A program made the translations under genes and the position numbers. DNA of 64,000 bases from Cyprinodon diabolis. Its lineage: Eukaryota; Chordata; Actinopteri; Cyprinodontiformes; Cyprinodontidae. Below, piece by piece: positions 23,786-35,879 of this stretch. Below the pieces are notes generated by a model. The model was not told the DNA's origin. It was given only the letters and a program-made list of their open reading frames with translations, and searched no databases. The stretch covers positions 7,703,501 through 7,767,500 of the forward strand of contig CM060076.1 of assembly GCA_030533445.1 (NCBI GenBank). Direction: 5' to 3'. How positions within the stretch are numbered: position 1 is the first letter of the stretch; each line of letters starts with the position of its first letter.

Positions 23786-25074
23786 CAGTGTTGGGCACGT
23801 TACTTTGAAAAAGTAATTAGTTATAGTTACTAGTTACTTCTCCCAAAAAGTAACTGAGTTACTAACTGAGTTACTCCACAATAAAAGTAACTAGTTACTA
23901 GTAAAAGTAACTATTGCGTTACTTTTGCGTTTCTTGCCCCTGTACCCCTCACCACCCAGCCCCCACCTTCTTGCGGTGTGAATCAAAAGCCAGCTGAATA
24001 GAGCGGACGACAAAGACAAGAACCTGCAGAGAGTTTTGTATTTATTGCAACTCAATGTAAATATCATCAGGGGGGAACGCGATGTGAAGTTTTTTAACAG
24101 GGCATTCAGATCTGGTGAAATTAATAACTGGGGATGTCTAATTCTGAAATCCTGTGTGTTTGGGTTGTTATAGATACTGCAACATCTATCTATCCATCTA
24201 TCTATCTAGATGTATACTCTGTGTGTGACATAAAATATGGATCTCCATCCCTGCCACAAAGGCCATCAAATAATGTTTAAAATAAAAAATACACTAGGTT
24301 GAGAAGGCAGAGTATCCATCCATCCATCCATCCATCCATCCAGCCATCCAGCCATCCTTCTCCCTTTCTTCATATAGGCTATCATTTGATCGTTCACGCT
24401 CTCCATAGTTCTCATGTGGCGCGAGCACAGGGCGACTGGTGCGCGCCTTTAGCGAGCATGCGCGTTTCCTGTCGCTTGCGCGGTGACTCGTGCCGCCTGC
24501 GCTGTGCGGAGATGCAGAGGAAACCGTATCTGATGGGGAAACGCAGCTCGACGTAACACCGGTATTTACAACAGGAAAACGCTGTTTGCTGCTGGATCCT
24601 CCTCACTCTCCATCTCTCTGTGTGTGCTGTACGTTAACACCCGCCAGCAGAAACACCCACCTACCCAACTGACAGACGGAATCTCACTATACATCAGCCA
24701 TTCTCATCCTCCCCTCTCTCATGACAAGGCGCGCACCTCTGGATGACCTAAAAATAATCTTTAATATCTCTTAAACAAAAGTAGCACAAACAATATTTTT
24801 TTCTGCACAAATCTGCACTAACGTTGCACTAACCATTCAGTCTATTTGCAGAGTTTTTTGACGTGGGTGGGGTGTCAGCTTCACGCAGCTGTGCACGAGT
24901 CCTATCATGAAAAAAGGTTCATTGTGCGACCTGAGTAACCCGCAGTAACGGGGTGTCTGCAATGGTAACTGCGTTATAGTTACAGTCAAAGTAATTAGTT
25001 AGATTACTCGTTACTAATAGAAGGTAACGGCGTTAGTAACGCCGTTACTTTCAACGCCGTTAGTCCCATCACTG
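23786..25074. mobile_element. Non-autonomous hAT element (1289 bp)
   Basis: The ends read CAGTGTTGGG and CAGTGATGGG inward. The flanks are a perfect 8-bp duplication, TCATTCAT at 23778-23785 and 25075-25082. The first 150 bp and last 100 bp are runs of GTTACT/AGTAAC/GTAACG words, a signature of a very common fish repeat. The interior holds two microsatellites, (ATCT)n near 24182-24210 and (CATC)n near 24312-24356, and a GC-rich block at 24418-24550. No transposase frame; open frames inside are spurious. Confidence 0.88.
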
Positions 25075-25082
25075 TCATTCAT

Positions 25083-25970
25083 AAATATAAAGCTAAAAAC
25101 TCCAATTGAAAGTGATTTACTATAGAGGACCTAGAGAGTCGCTGAAAAAGAAAATCAACCATTTTAAATGTAATATTTAAATCGTGCAATTTGAAATCCC
25201 ATGAGAAAAGTATTTTCTAATTACACATTTTAGAGGCAGTCAAAAATCGCCTGCTGCTTCATTTTTTATGCTTGTACACATTAAGTGCCGACATGTCTCA
25301 AGAGCATCCTTGATGCTCCTGAAGCACGTCCAAAAATTGTGTACAGATGCGTCGGATGCTTCTGCTGCTCCTGTGTTCAATGGCAGAGATCACCTTTGCT
25401 AGATTTGCTGTGATCAGTGGGTAAAAAGTAGTTTTCATGTTTTAAGGGGGAAAGTCCACCTGAAGACTTTCAACAGCAGTCTATCGCCTGGTCGCCTCTT
25501 GGGGGTTTTTCTGTTTGTGGCTTGAAGGAGATGTTAGTGGTTTTCATCTGCACACACCAGAATAATAAAAGCGAACATATTTGGCCGGGAGATTTCAAAA
25601 TTTTAAAGTTAATTTAGGCATTAATAAACTGTTTCAGTGGAGTGATCATAGCATTTGCATCAGCAGTGCGGTGTCTGTCTCCCTGCCAGCTCCCAGATCA
25701 GCTTCTCTGATTGGTTGATGTGGCGCCTTGAGCAGCAAAAGTTACATTTTTGCAACTGCAGCAGCTGCTGCTTGTGAAGCACTTCACTCATGTCAGATGC
25801 TCAGAAGCTGGAGGTGCTGCTTCGGCTGCTCAGATGCGTCAAGACGCGCTGCTCCTGCTGCTTTATTATCGCTGCAGGACCAGTTGATCCCCCTTGATGT
25901 GTATCAACTATTGACTTTGTATGCAGCTTCTTCAGTAGTGTACGGTCTCAACATAGCATGAGGCAGGAAC
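25083..25970. other. Unclassified; possible old DNA-transposon remnant
   Basis: 25270-25400 and 25700-25900 share words in opposite orientation (GATGCTCCTGAAGCAC, CAGATGCGTC, GCTGCTCCTG), suggesting subterminal repeats of an old element. No clean ends or target duplication were found. The frame at 25728-25961 is a by-product of GCTGCT-rich sequence. Confidence 0.25.
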
Positions 25971-25974
25971 CTCT

Positions 25975-26440
25975 GCAGAAAGGAAATACAGGTTAGTGAC
26001 CATGTAAATCTGATGGAGGATGATTGTGAACACATGAGTCACTAACCTGGTTTTATAGTTCAGTCCTTGCCAAGAGAACAAGGATGATTCCAGCCAGTCG
26101 GCTGACAACAAGTCGCAGTGATTGCCACACAGTGTCACAGACAGAATTCTCTAAGATGACAGAACTGGGAGGTGATCAGATCCAAGAAAATGAAGGAAGG
26201 CAGTATACTCCAGAGGGCAGAGTCGAAACCAGTGTCAGGGAGATGCTCAGCGGTCCGCGCCATAAGATCAGAGATCCGAAGAGATACCGAGGGGAAATCC
26301 AGGTCGGTGTTAGGAAGCAGATCCAGGTTCAGCCAGAATCCAGCTGGAGTCCAAAGACAGGTCAGGCAAACAGATCAGAAGAGGAACAGGTCAGGATCAG
26401 GCAATCAGAACACAATCAGGTACGTTAGAGAACTCTCACC
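25975..26440 (-). mobile_element. LTR-like remnant, family B, second copy
   Basis: Blocks ACAGGTTAGTGACC, ATGAGTCACTAACCTGGTTTTATAG, GTTCAGTCCTTGCC and GACAGGTCAGGCAAACAG align in order with the remnant at 9770-9985. Both ends are lost and there is no target duplication. The two overlapping frames (26084-26450) are by-products of CAG/GAG-rich sequence. Confidence 0.45.
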
Positions 26441-26449
26441 AAAGGCTTG

Positions 26450-26975
26450 AATAAAACGTAAAATTGGAAAAATTTTACAAATTGTATTTTAAATTGTATG
26501 ATTTAAATATCACATTTGAGATTGCCGTTTTTCTTTTTCAGTGACAAATACTTTTAAACAGAGTTTGCACTTAGAAATGGGCTCCTGCACGCTCTCGCAA
26601 GTGTTTAATAGGCGTTCCTTCTCAGGGGCAGGTACAGGGTTTCATGAGGGCTTTTCTAAATTCCACAACAATCCTCCACTGTACCTTTAATGACTAGGCA
26701 TAAACTGTTATATTTTTATACTGAATTTTTATTCTTAGACATTTGTCAAAATCCCACAAAAAAGCATCACACCCACAAAATAAATAGCAGATGATACATC
26801 CCCTTAATTTCTACTCATTTGGCCTTCCCTCACATCCATCAAAATATTTCAACATTTAACTATTTTATTAAAGATATCTGCCGCAACTTCACCAAATACC
26901 GAGGACAAAACTCCTGCAACACCTAGAAACCAACAGACTAACACCAGGTTTTTCACCAGTGAACTGACAATTCTT
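26450..26975. other. AT-rich sequence, nothing recognised
   Basis: No repeat or frame is supported. Confidence 0.4.
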
Positions 26976-26979
26976 AAAC

Positions 26980-27165
26980 CAGGGGTGCTCAACTCCAGTC
27001 TCTTAAGGGTAGGACTGTTGTCATGCTCAGCACACCTGGACAGGTCCCCATATGAGTTCTATTTTATGTTTAATCACATTTATGAGGTGTGTCAAAACAG
27101 GACATATCTTAAACCTGAAGGACACAAGCTCACAGTCTCTGGAGACTTGACATTTGCAATAGACA
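26980..27165. mobile_element. Decayed hAT-type MITE
   Basis: Begins CAGGGGTGCTCAACTCCAGTC, the typical terminus of an abundant fish MITE. The far part (GAGGTGTGTCAAAACAGGAC, TGAAGGACACAAGC) corresponds to the diverged other half. The right terminus and the duplication are not clear. Confidence 0.5.
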
Positions 27166-27179
27166 GGTTTGAGTAGCAG

Positions 27180-29458
27180 ATTTAAATCACCAGGGTGTTT
27201 TTGCTCAGACTACTTCCCGTTTTCCAATCATTAGCACTTTTCCAAGCACTTAGCGAGCAAGTGACCTCTGGTGATCCTTAAAAAAGGTTGTTGAATAAAC
27301 TTTAATCTAGAAACAAACTTTGAGACGGAAGCTCAAGGCTCTGTCCCGTAAACAGCTAATATGAGCTTTATTAGAAAAATTATCTTCACTTGCCTCCAGT
27401 AGGTTTTAAAGCATCAGTTTTTCTATTTCAAACCATATAAGTGTTATTAACCCTTCCAAAAGTATATAACTTAGATGAGGTTGTGCACTTATTGGGAAAC
27501 TGTTCTCAGATAAAGCACATGGTGGTGCCCCCTAGCTAATGGCATTAATGTGAGTGTGCTTATTCAAGGAAACTTATAAAGAAATATTTAAATATCAAAG
27601 TAGCTTACTTAAGATGAGCAAACTTTTGTTTTTGAAGTTTTAAATTTTGTTCTCATTTTCCTAATGTGAGATTTTCAGCACCCCTATAAATAAAGTTTCA
27701 ACGGTTATTAAAGAATTAAAAATTAAACATTCACCAACGTTGGATATCTCAAGGGAAGCTGGCTGTCTTCACTCAGGAGCTCTAAAACCACATCAGAAAT
27801 TCAGGGTTTTATGTTAAGTCATAAAAAATGTTAACTGTGTTGTTAAACCTCAAACAACTTTCATAATAGGCAGGATTTCTGGAGGTTTGAGATGCCAAGT
27901 TTATGAGACGTTAAAGGCCAGGTATAAAGGAACCCCATCCTGCTCTTCAAAAGAGTCATTATGAAATATTGAGGGTATGACAGTGGAGGGCATTTTGTAG
28001 AACATTAGCACTTTAGATGTTGCATCCACTACAGCTCTATCTGGTTTAAAGCAGACACACAGCAGACATCCTTAATAGTCTGATTATACTTAGAAGGATT
28101 ATATGCCTGAATAGTTTAAATAAATATTTTAAAGAGGAAGTTAATCAGCTTGAGAAGATTTGACAACAACTGAAAAGCACCCTACAGTTATAATGTTTGT
28201 TTGAGATAAAATTACAGAATCTTGCATCACTAGACTCTGTGATACTTCCGAATCGTGCTCTGGTTGACAGTGTTCGCTTATCTTTATCATGAGCATTTTA
28301 CATTTATTTATTGTATCTTAACAGTGGGAAATCTGTAATTTAGGAAATGATGGGAGTGGAATTTAGATAGAACATACAAAATACAGAGAAAGATGACAGT
28401 CGCTTTGATTAAAACAAGCCTGTTTAACTTCACAGTACTTCAATCTTGTTGTCTATAAGATACCTAAAGCACATTATTGACATTTTTTATCAAGCTAAAT
28501 ACAGAACAGGAGGAAAAACAGCATGGCGCTGTTTGCAAACACCAGACAAGCTTCTAACTTCTTTATCCAAGTATAGTTGAATCTAGACAACAGATTTGAA
28601 AATCGGTCCTAGATCTCAACTATTCATACAAATTCTGGTTTATGATAAAAATGTGTTAAGAACATTTTTGTTAAACTTGACATATGAAAATATTTGTCTT
28701 CCTTACCAAATCTTGCTTCTCAAATATTCCATCATTGCTGGTTTCAGGCATGTGGTGATAAGAAAAAGGATATCAAATTGTACTTTCTAAAAAGTACCTT
28801 CTAATGTGGATGAAATCCATCAAAACATATTTTCTTCAGTCAGAAGCAAATTGACAACAAATGTGAGGCAAGGAGGTGCTCTAGAGCAGCTGCAAGCAGC
28901 TAATGAGAAAAGCTTAGCACAATGATTGGGACCTATGTTTAGCCTTCATTGCTGGCCTTATATTGTCCTTGGTCAGTGTGAGACAGCCCCATGATTGAGA
29001 CCTTAGGGACATTATACAGCTTCTTTGCTTTGTCCACCTTATAACAAAAAGGTGTTCCTGGAAGTAAATCTGTCACCTACAATATAAGGAAATTTGTTTT
29101 ATTTTAATGGTCAGGGTACCATTTGGGCATATATTTGGAGCAATATACTGAATTGACCCTTTTCATAAAAAAACGACCTACTGTATAGCCTCAGCATACC
29201 TATTCCTACTGATGTGCAGCTTTGCAATTATGTTTTCAACAACAGGAGCAAGCATGTGCATACTATGTTGCATATCCAACCAGGATCATCTAGTAAGAGA
29301 CAAAATAAACTTAATTATAAACATGGTTCAATAAAAGTGGCTTGAAATCATAACAAACTTCAATTGTTTAGCTAAAAATGTTTTCAAGACTCACAACAGC
29401 AAGACCTGGTACTTCTATTGATCTCTGTTTTGGGGTTTTCCAGTGGTTGAATGAGAGG
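27180..29458. other. Unique AT-rich sequence, nothing recognised
   Basis: More than 2 kb without transposon ends, recognisable repeats or domain-bearing frames. Confidence 0.4.
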
Positions 29459-29463
29459 CTTGC

Positions 29464-29906
29464 TGTCAGGTATGGTGGAGGTTTGAAAAGGACCCAAATG
29501 CAGAGATGGAAGCAGAGGTGGTTTCTTGCAGTTTAAATAATCCAAAGGACAACGGAAGGAAAAGTCCACACACAAAAATACAGAAAAAACTAAATCCGGG
29601 GGATATCAGGGAAAACACAAGAGGGGCAAAGTAACTACGAGAAACAAGCAAATAAAAACTGAAGAGATGGAGTATATATGTCAAATAGAACAAAGACTGG
29701 GTTAACGAAGTGATTGGGAGCAGGTGTGGACAGAAGAATCTAGAAGGGAGCTAGGGGAAGGAGACTGACACAAGAGGGCAACAGAGGGTAAACAGGACAT
29801 ACATAAGAACTCAAATACAACTAGTAAACAGCACAAAATAGAAATGAAACATTCGAAAACTCAAAAAGAATACTTAAACAGAACCAAAAAGTACAAAACC
29901 GTAACA
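29464..29906 (-). mobile_element. Solo LTR, family A, diverged copy
   Basis: Begins TGTCAGGTATGG and ends CCGTAACA. It has the family words GGACCCAAATGCAGAGATGG, GGAGTATATATG, GATTGGGAGCAGGTGTGG, GAGGGCAACAGAGG and ACATACATAAGAACTC, in the order seen at 10220-10703. The flanking 5-mers do not match, so the duplication has decayed or one end is mis-set. The frames 29384-29693 are by-products. Confidence 0.75.
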
Positions 29907-30790
29907 CTAAGCATGTCCCAGTTTTGTGTCTCTGGGGTCTCTGGTTCCAAAAAGTTTCTGTAAAGTCAGGGAGAAAAAGATGCAGTTAGCCCATTCTTTG
30001 AGCCACTGCAAATAAGATTCAGGTCTTGATTGAAAGGTATTGTGGATGATTTTCGCTAATTTTTGAAAAGACCTGCTCTCTCAACTTTAAAATAAATGCA
30101 CATGTACAACCCTGTACCCTCTACCGAGAGGGAGAGCCTATTAAAGTGACAAACGTACCCACAGCTGTTATTTAAGTATCCTATTTGAGAATCTAGGTTT
30201 ATCTTTCAGCTACTGACAAGCCACCCTTCAATCATTTTATGTGTGTATGCTTTATACAGCAATAATGTACGTGGCTTGTTCTGCAATTCACCTTTAGATG
30301 GACAAGTGACAGGACTCTATACTCTTCCAATTGGGGCTCAAAATTACCCTCTTATTTTTTGGCCCCTTTTTGGCCCCCTTTACAACACTCAAGCAAATTG
30401 GGAGGTATGGGTGAGAATCACCCGGTCATGGTGTCTATAACTCCTTTGATCTTATTATAGTATAGAGGGTAAAGAGTGACATACTACAATAGATAAAAAA
30501 CGTATGTGAAATGATATATCATATTATCAAAACCTGAAATACATACATAATTTATATGATAAATACATGATTAATTATATGTGCCTTTATTGAAGATGTT
30601 GATTTTATTTAAAAAAAAAAATGAATCTAATGATTTCATGATATAATCCATTATTTCAAGATCCTGTGCAGGAGCACACCATGCCTTGATTTAAACTGTT
30701 ACACATCCATCAAATTCTAGGAGGCAAGACTAGGGCTGCTTCCATAAAAACATTGATGTCTGATTGGCTGCTTCTCACTGAGCAAGATAA
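29907..30790. other. AT-rich sequence, nothing recognised
   Basis: No transposon end or gene-like frame. A-run near 30610. Confidence 0.4.
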
Positions 30791-30794
30791 GGCA

Positions 30795-31510
30795 GGTAGG
30801 TTTATTTGTATAGCACAATTCAGTACTAGGATAATTCAGTGCTTTACATTATTAAATTGAAGAAAAATAAAAGCAGAATAGAAGCAAGTGAGGATTAAAA
30901 ACATGATAAAAGCAGCCAGTGAAATAAAAATAAAAAAACTGTTGGACAGTTAACAGTTTTACTTTTACAGTCAAAGGCAGCTATATTCAAATGAGTTTTT
31001 TAATTTCACTTTTAAAAAAAAGTCAGGCTTTCAGCACTTTTACAGTCTTTTGTAGGTTTGTTCCAGATCAGAGGAGCTAAGGAATTAAATGCTGCTTTAA
31101 TTCTCCATGTTTGTTCTAGTCTTGGGTGTATAAAGTAGAATGGAACTAAAAGACCTACGTGGTCTGGGAGATACACTGACAACAAATCTATTATGTATTG
31201 AAGTGCTGATCCATTCAGTGATTTACAGATTAACATAAGCATTTCAATGTCTATTTTCTGAGCTACAGGGAGACAGTGGAGGGACTTCAGAACTAGGTTT
31301 ATGTGCTCTAATTTCTTAGTGCTAGTGAGAACATGGGCAGCAGAGTTTTTGATCAGCTGCAGCTTCGATGGACTTTTTAGGCAAACCTGTGAAAACACTG
31401 TAGTAGAAATCAACTCTACTAAAGATAAATGCATCAATGAGTTTTTTCTCCTTGATGCAGGTAAGACAACTTTTGCCTGTGTCAGATGTTCAAAGGTTTC
31501 AGTCACTACT
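30795..31510 (-). pseudogene. 3' end of an L2/Jockey-like LINE
   Basis: The minus frame at 31012-31506 (164 codons) carries the C-terminal block after the RT domain of a common fish non-LTR element: an HVLTSTKKLEHI stretch, then VLKSLHCLPVAQKID, LICKSLNGSALQYIIDLLS and, near the end, SAESLTFF. Downstream on the same strand is a 3' UTR ending GTGCTATACAAATAAACCTACC (complement of about 30793-30820). Only the last fifth of ORF2 remains, so this is a 5'-truncated dead copy. The catalytic core is absent. Confidence 0.72.
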
Positions 31511-31629
31511 TAATTTTACTATGACTTTGTCAAAATACCTCATGTATTGTTCAAAACATAATGAATTATTTAAATACCTCCATATTAGACATTTTGACAA
31601 AATATCTTAAGACTTTTCACTTTCAGATA

Positions 31630-32840
31630 TACACTCACCAGCCACTTTATTAGGTACACCTGTCCAACTGCTCGTTAAAACTTAATTTCTAAGCAGCCAA
31701 TCACATGGCGGCAACTCAGTGCATTTAGGCATGTAGACATGGTCAAGACAATCTCCTGCAGTTCAAACCGAGCATCAGTATGGGGAAGAAAGGTGATTTG
31801 ATTGACTTTGAACGTGGAATGATTGTTGGTGCCAGAAGGGCTGGTCTGAGTATTTCAGAAACTGCTGATCTACTGGGATTTTCACTCACAACCATCTCTA
31901 GGGTTTACAGAGAATGGTCCGAAAAAGAAAAAACATCCAGTGAGCGGCAGTTCTGTGGGCGGAAATGCCTTGTTGATGCCAGAGGTCAGAGGAGAATGGC
32001 CAGACTGGTTCGAGCTGATAGAAGGGCAACAGTGACTCAAATAACCACCCGTTACAACCAAGATGGGCAGAAGAGCATCTCTGAACGCACAGTACGTCGA
32101 ACTTTGAGGCAGATGGGCTACAGCAGCAGAAGACCACACCGGGTGCCACTCCTTTCAGCTAAGAAAAGGAAACTGAGGCTACAATTTGCACAAGCTCATC
32201 GAAATTGGACAATAGAAGATTGGAAAAACGTTGCCTGGTCTGATGAGTCTCGATTTCTGCAGCGACATTCGGATGGTAGGGTCAGAATTTGGCTTCTACG
32301 ACATGAAAGCATGGATCCATCCTGCCTTGTATCAACGGTTCAGGCTGGTGGTGGTGGTGTCATGGTGTGGGGAATATTTTCTTGGCACCCTTTGGGCCCC
32401 TTGGTACCAATTGAGCATCGTTGCAACGCCACAGCCTACCTGAGTATTGTTGCTGACCATGTCCATCCCTTTATGACCACAATGTACCCAACTTCTGATG
32501 GCTACTTTCAGCAGGATAACGCGCCATGTCATAAAGCTGGAATCATCTCAGACTGGTTTCTTGAACATGACAATGAGTTCACTGTACTCAAATGGCCTCC
32601 ACAGTCACCAGATCTCAATCCAATAGAGCATCTTTGGGATGTGGTGGAACGGGAGATTCGCATCATGGATGTGCAGCCGACAAATCTGCGGCAACTGTGT
32701 GATGGCATCATGTCAATATGGAACAAACTCCCTGAGGAATGCTTCCAGCACCTTGTTGAATCTATGCCACGAAGAATTGAGGCAGTTCTGAAGGCAAAAG
32801 GGGGTCCAACCCGTTACTAATAAAGTGGCCGGTGAGTGTA
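31630..32840 (+). mobile_element. Tc1/mariner transposon, DD36E type
   Basis: Terminal inverted repeats of about 24 bp: TACACTCACCAGCCACTTTA at the left and TACACTCACCGGCCACTTTA at the right (read inward), differing at one position and diverging after CTTTATTAG. The TA flanks are 31628-31629 and 32841-32842; because the sequence reads TATA at both ends, the border could be shifted by 2 bp. Length is 1211 bp with a single intact transposase frame whose stop codon touches the right inverted repeat. Small size, short repeats and an intact frame suggest a recent insertion. Confidence 0.93.
31780..32820 (+). CDS. Tc1/mariner transposase (DD36E), intact frame
   Basis: A 346-residue frame from ATG to TAA, the normal length for this superfamily. 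Residues about 8-60 form the N-terminal helix-turn-helix region (ERGMIVGARRAG, SISETADLLGFS) and 95-125 the second DNA-binding part (SISERTVRRTLRQMGY). The RNase-H-fold catalytic residues are all present: D155 in AWSDESRF, D246 in YFQQDNAPCH and E283 in SPDLNPIEHLWD. Thirty-six residues separate the last two, so the signature is DD36E, not the classic DD34E; this matches the spacing of the 'Incomer' group. It would cut and paste its own transposon, acting in the nucleus. The C-terminus GGPTRY is typical. The frame shows no damage, but activity cannot be judged from sequence. Confidence 0.93.
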   Translation: MGKKGDLIDFERGMIVGARRAGLSISETADLLGFSLTTISRVYREWSEKEKTSSERQFCGRKCLVDARGQRRMARLVRADRRATVTQITTRYNQDGQKSISERTVRRTLRQMGYSSRRPHRVPLLSAKKRKLRLQFAQAHRNWTIEDWKNVAWSDESRFLQRHSDGRVRIWLLRHESMDPSCLVSTVQAGGGGVMVWGIFSWHPLGPLVPIEHRCNATAYLSIVADHVHPFMTTMYPTSDGYFQQDNAPCHKAGIISDWFLEHDNEFTVLKWPPQSPDLNPIEHLWDVVEREIRIMDVQPTNLRQLCDGIMSIWNKLPEECFQHLVESMPRRIEAVLKAKGGPTRY

Positions 32841-32842
32841 TA

Positions 32843-34726
32843 TTATCCAGTTATATACAAATTGGAAACCTATAGTCTAAGTATTAATCTTTTAACTCTA
32901 TTTAGCATATTTTTGTTTCTGATGTAAGATAGATGACCTGCGTGGTGAGTAAATTTGTAGAAATGTGAAACTACAACCACAGTTGAAGGCCGTTTAAGGT
33001 CTGCATATTTTGAAAGACACAGACCAAAGACGAGTACATGACTCACTTAGTAGAACCTTCAGTATTACTACTTTGACAGACAACAGATGGATTAAGCAGT
33101 TTCATTATGACAGGAGCTATGTTTGTCAGGAAGTTGCCACACGCAGGACCATCTGTCCAGCTTTTTAGCTTAAGAGGTGTTGCCCTTCTTAACAAGAACT
33201 CAAAATGCTTTAATCAATGTATTCCTGGTCATCCCTTTTTCCAGAAGATCATAGCTCTGACAGTTGTGTCATTTATCCCTTTGTCCTTGCACGCTGGCAC
33301 CCTAATATCAAAGGTTTTATTGCAAAGTCTTATGTGAGGTTAAGAAACCAGAAAATCTTATCTTTATATAAAAAAGAATGCTTAATTTCTTTTTCAAGGG
33401 CATTTTATTTTAATGTTTCAAGTTGCTTGAGTTTGCCTATTTTCAATCTCATAAAAAGTTTTCCATTTTTTAAGAAGCAAAGAAAATCCAAATAAAGACA
33501 AGCTAATGGTGTATACAAGCATTAGACAAGCTGTTTATGCTTCACCGCAAACACAGACCGAGAGAACATGGATCCCCTGCCTGTAGCTGCTGAGGTTTGA
33601 TATGCATTATTGTTCTGCAGGACCGTTTCAGACAACTGCATGTGGTGGTTGGAGGGAATCAGTTGTTTTTGTCTTAAAAAAAAAACAGTTTCATATTATT
33701 AAGTGATGAGATGCTTGTTTGTTGTGAAGGAGAGCATGGTGTTTCTGAAAGATTCAACCAGCTGGTTTGAAGCCTCTAAAAGCACACCAGCGTTAGTAGA
33801 AAACATTGCATTCACCATTTTTGTCTTTTTTTTTTCTATTAACAGTCCGGTCATGTTCAGAATTCAAACTTCTGAAAGTACTTTAAATATGAAATTATTA
33901 CATATTATTCAATAAATTATAAGTGTTTTAATTAAGACTAATTTCATTTGAATGTGCTTTACATGGAGACATCCATGTTTCGCAAAGAACACTACCACCA
34001 CCTACCGGTTTCTGACGTCACGGTGCGGTATCGGCCGTTGATCAAGTCCCAATGCTGTATATGGGGTTTGTCACAATGCTCTACTATCCAAGTCATCTTG
34101 AAAACATTCTTCTTAAAAATGTTGGCTACATATCACGTGTTTTTTCTCTGGCCTGAAGTTCGATGGCAAATCCTCCCTCTTCAAGTTGGCAATCCAACGA
34201 CAAACCCGTCCGTGGAGGATCATGAATCGGAAAGGGGAAATAACTTCCACTTTCCACTTTTACCTGATGTATTACAACATCCATCTGCCATCCACGTGGG
34301 CATTGTCAGTTTAACTATAGCGCTCATGAATTTCAATGATGAAGCCCTTTCAAAATTTTAAATAATTGTTATTAATTGCAGATCTATCTAGTAGTTTCCA
34401 TTGATTTTGCTTGTAAAGCGGGGAGAATGGCGCTAGGCTTACAGCACCATGACGTCACTGCTGGAAGATGTCAGGAGTGAGGTGTTTTTACTTTTTCACA
34501 GATTAACATTAAATTCTCTAAATCACAATGGAAATATTCTTTTTTAGGTATAGATAATGATCCATTGATCATTCCTTCATTCCTCCCTCAGGTACAAACA
34601 AATTTTGCGAGAACTCCAGACTTAACGTAGGAAACAGGCTCCATCATTCAGCTGTATCCAAATCTGTTTTTTACTAAATGACTTCATTTTTCATAACTTA
34701 AAAGCAACTCTCCATTTTAAAATCTG
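32843..34726. other. Mostly unique; possible old element at 33940-34490
   Basis: 33948-34361 is open for 137 codons, but the peptide has no domain. The surrounding segment contains GACGTCACGG (34015) and ATGACGTCACTG (34450), which might be subterminal parts of an old DNA element. No ends could be fixed. Confidence 0.3.
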
Positions 34727-34736
34727 GTATAAATTA

Positions 34737-35021
34737 GGGGGCTGCACAGTGGAGCAGTGAGCAGCACTGCAGCCTTGCAGCAAAAAGGTTCAATTCCCGG
34801 CCCCGGGGTCTTTCTGCATGGAGTTTGCATGTTCTCCCTGAGAATGCGTGGTTCTCTCCGGGTACTCTAACCTCCTCCCACAGTCAAAAACTTGACTGTT
34901 AGGTTAACTGGCTGCTCTAAATTCTCCTTTGTCTCTGCGTTAGCCTGCGATTGACTGGCAACCTGTCCATCCTATGCCCATTGACAGCAGGGATAAGTAT
35001 GATGCAAAATGGATGGATGGA
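34737..35021 (+). mobile_element. tRNA-type SINE with 10-bp target duplication
   Basis: Starts GGGGCTGCACAGTGGAGCAGTG (A-box-like) and contains GGTTCAATTCC (B-box-like, about 34789-34799). Next comes the block CTTTCTGCATGGAGTTTGCATGTTCTCCC and CTCCTCCCACAGTC, ending in ATGGATGGATGG. The flanks are identical, GTATAAATTA at 34727-34736 and 35022-35031. The body is the very common fish repeat with a GGAT tail; other pieces of it lie at 46631 and 59583. Assignment as a SINE rests on the pol III-like boxes. Confidence 0.8.
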
Positions 35022-35117
35022 GTATAAATTATGCTCGACCATTATTATGTATTATCCAACTCTGCAATCATAGATTAAATTTTTGTTTGCCGATGACAAC
35101 ACAGCTGGTCACTAAAC

Positions 35118-35871
35118 TAGGGTGACCAAACGTCCGTATTTCCCGGGACATGTCCGTATTTCACGTCCTGTCCCGGGCGTCCCGGGTTTTTTTTAGAAAG
35201 TGAGGAAATATCCTGTTTTTTAAATTACCTTCATTGGACCATTAAATTTACAGGCGCTAGGGCACTGCACACGACGCTGCGTGTGATGTAATCCCTGAGC
35301 CGCGTCAGTGAGTGCAGCCCTGTTCTTCATCAGAAGACAGATAGCGTGGACACCTGAAAGTAAAGATAGTCTATTGATATGTTTGTTCGTTTTTGGTACA
35401 TTTTGAGTTATTTTTGCTACACAAGTGGTATTTTTTGTTAATTAGCTCATTTGTTAATTTATTTTTTCCAATAGCCTAAAGAACAGACATTATTTCCTTC
35501 GTTATTGAGGCTGGGTATCATGTGTTATTGGGAGTTGAGAGTTATTGAGAGTTAAATTATATTGTTAAGTGAGGGATGTTTAGATGAGACATTATTTCTT
35601 TCATTGTGCTATTCATTCATTACAGGAATTGTTAAGCATTTTTTAATAAATACATTTTGAATAAAATTCTCATTTGTTATTGGAGGTATTGCTGTTGACT
35701 TTTACTGAAAAGCAACTGTAAATATCATGTTATTGTAGGATTACGTAGGCCTATGTTAAGTGAGTGCATGCCACAGACATCTCTATGCATGGAAACAAAG
35801 ATCCCCCTCGCCGCCGCCACTCCCCGCTCCAAGGTGTCCTGGTTTTCCCAAATGAAAATATGGTCACCCTA
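35118..35871. mobile_element. Non-autonomous hAT element (754 bp)
   Basis: Ends TAGGGTGACCAAACGTCC and, inward from the right, TAGGGTGACCATATTTTC: an imperfect inverted repeat with 12 identical bases. Flanks ACTAAAC (35111-35117) and AGTAAAC (35872-35878) differ at one position, fitting a decayed target duplication. GTCCCGGG repeats lie just inside the left end. No transposase frame. Confidence 0.75.
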
Positions 35872-35879
35872 AGTAAACC

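Noticed and set aside
26084..26450. Two overlapping Glu/Arg-rich frames
   Set aside because: They lie in an LTR-like remnant with CAG/GAG-rich composition, as in the other LTRs.
27107..27114. TCTTAAAC as target duplication of the MITE at 26980
   Set aside because: It matches the left flank, but it lies inside the region homologous to the second half of the element, so it is probably coincidental.
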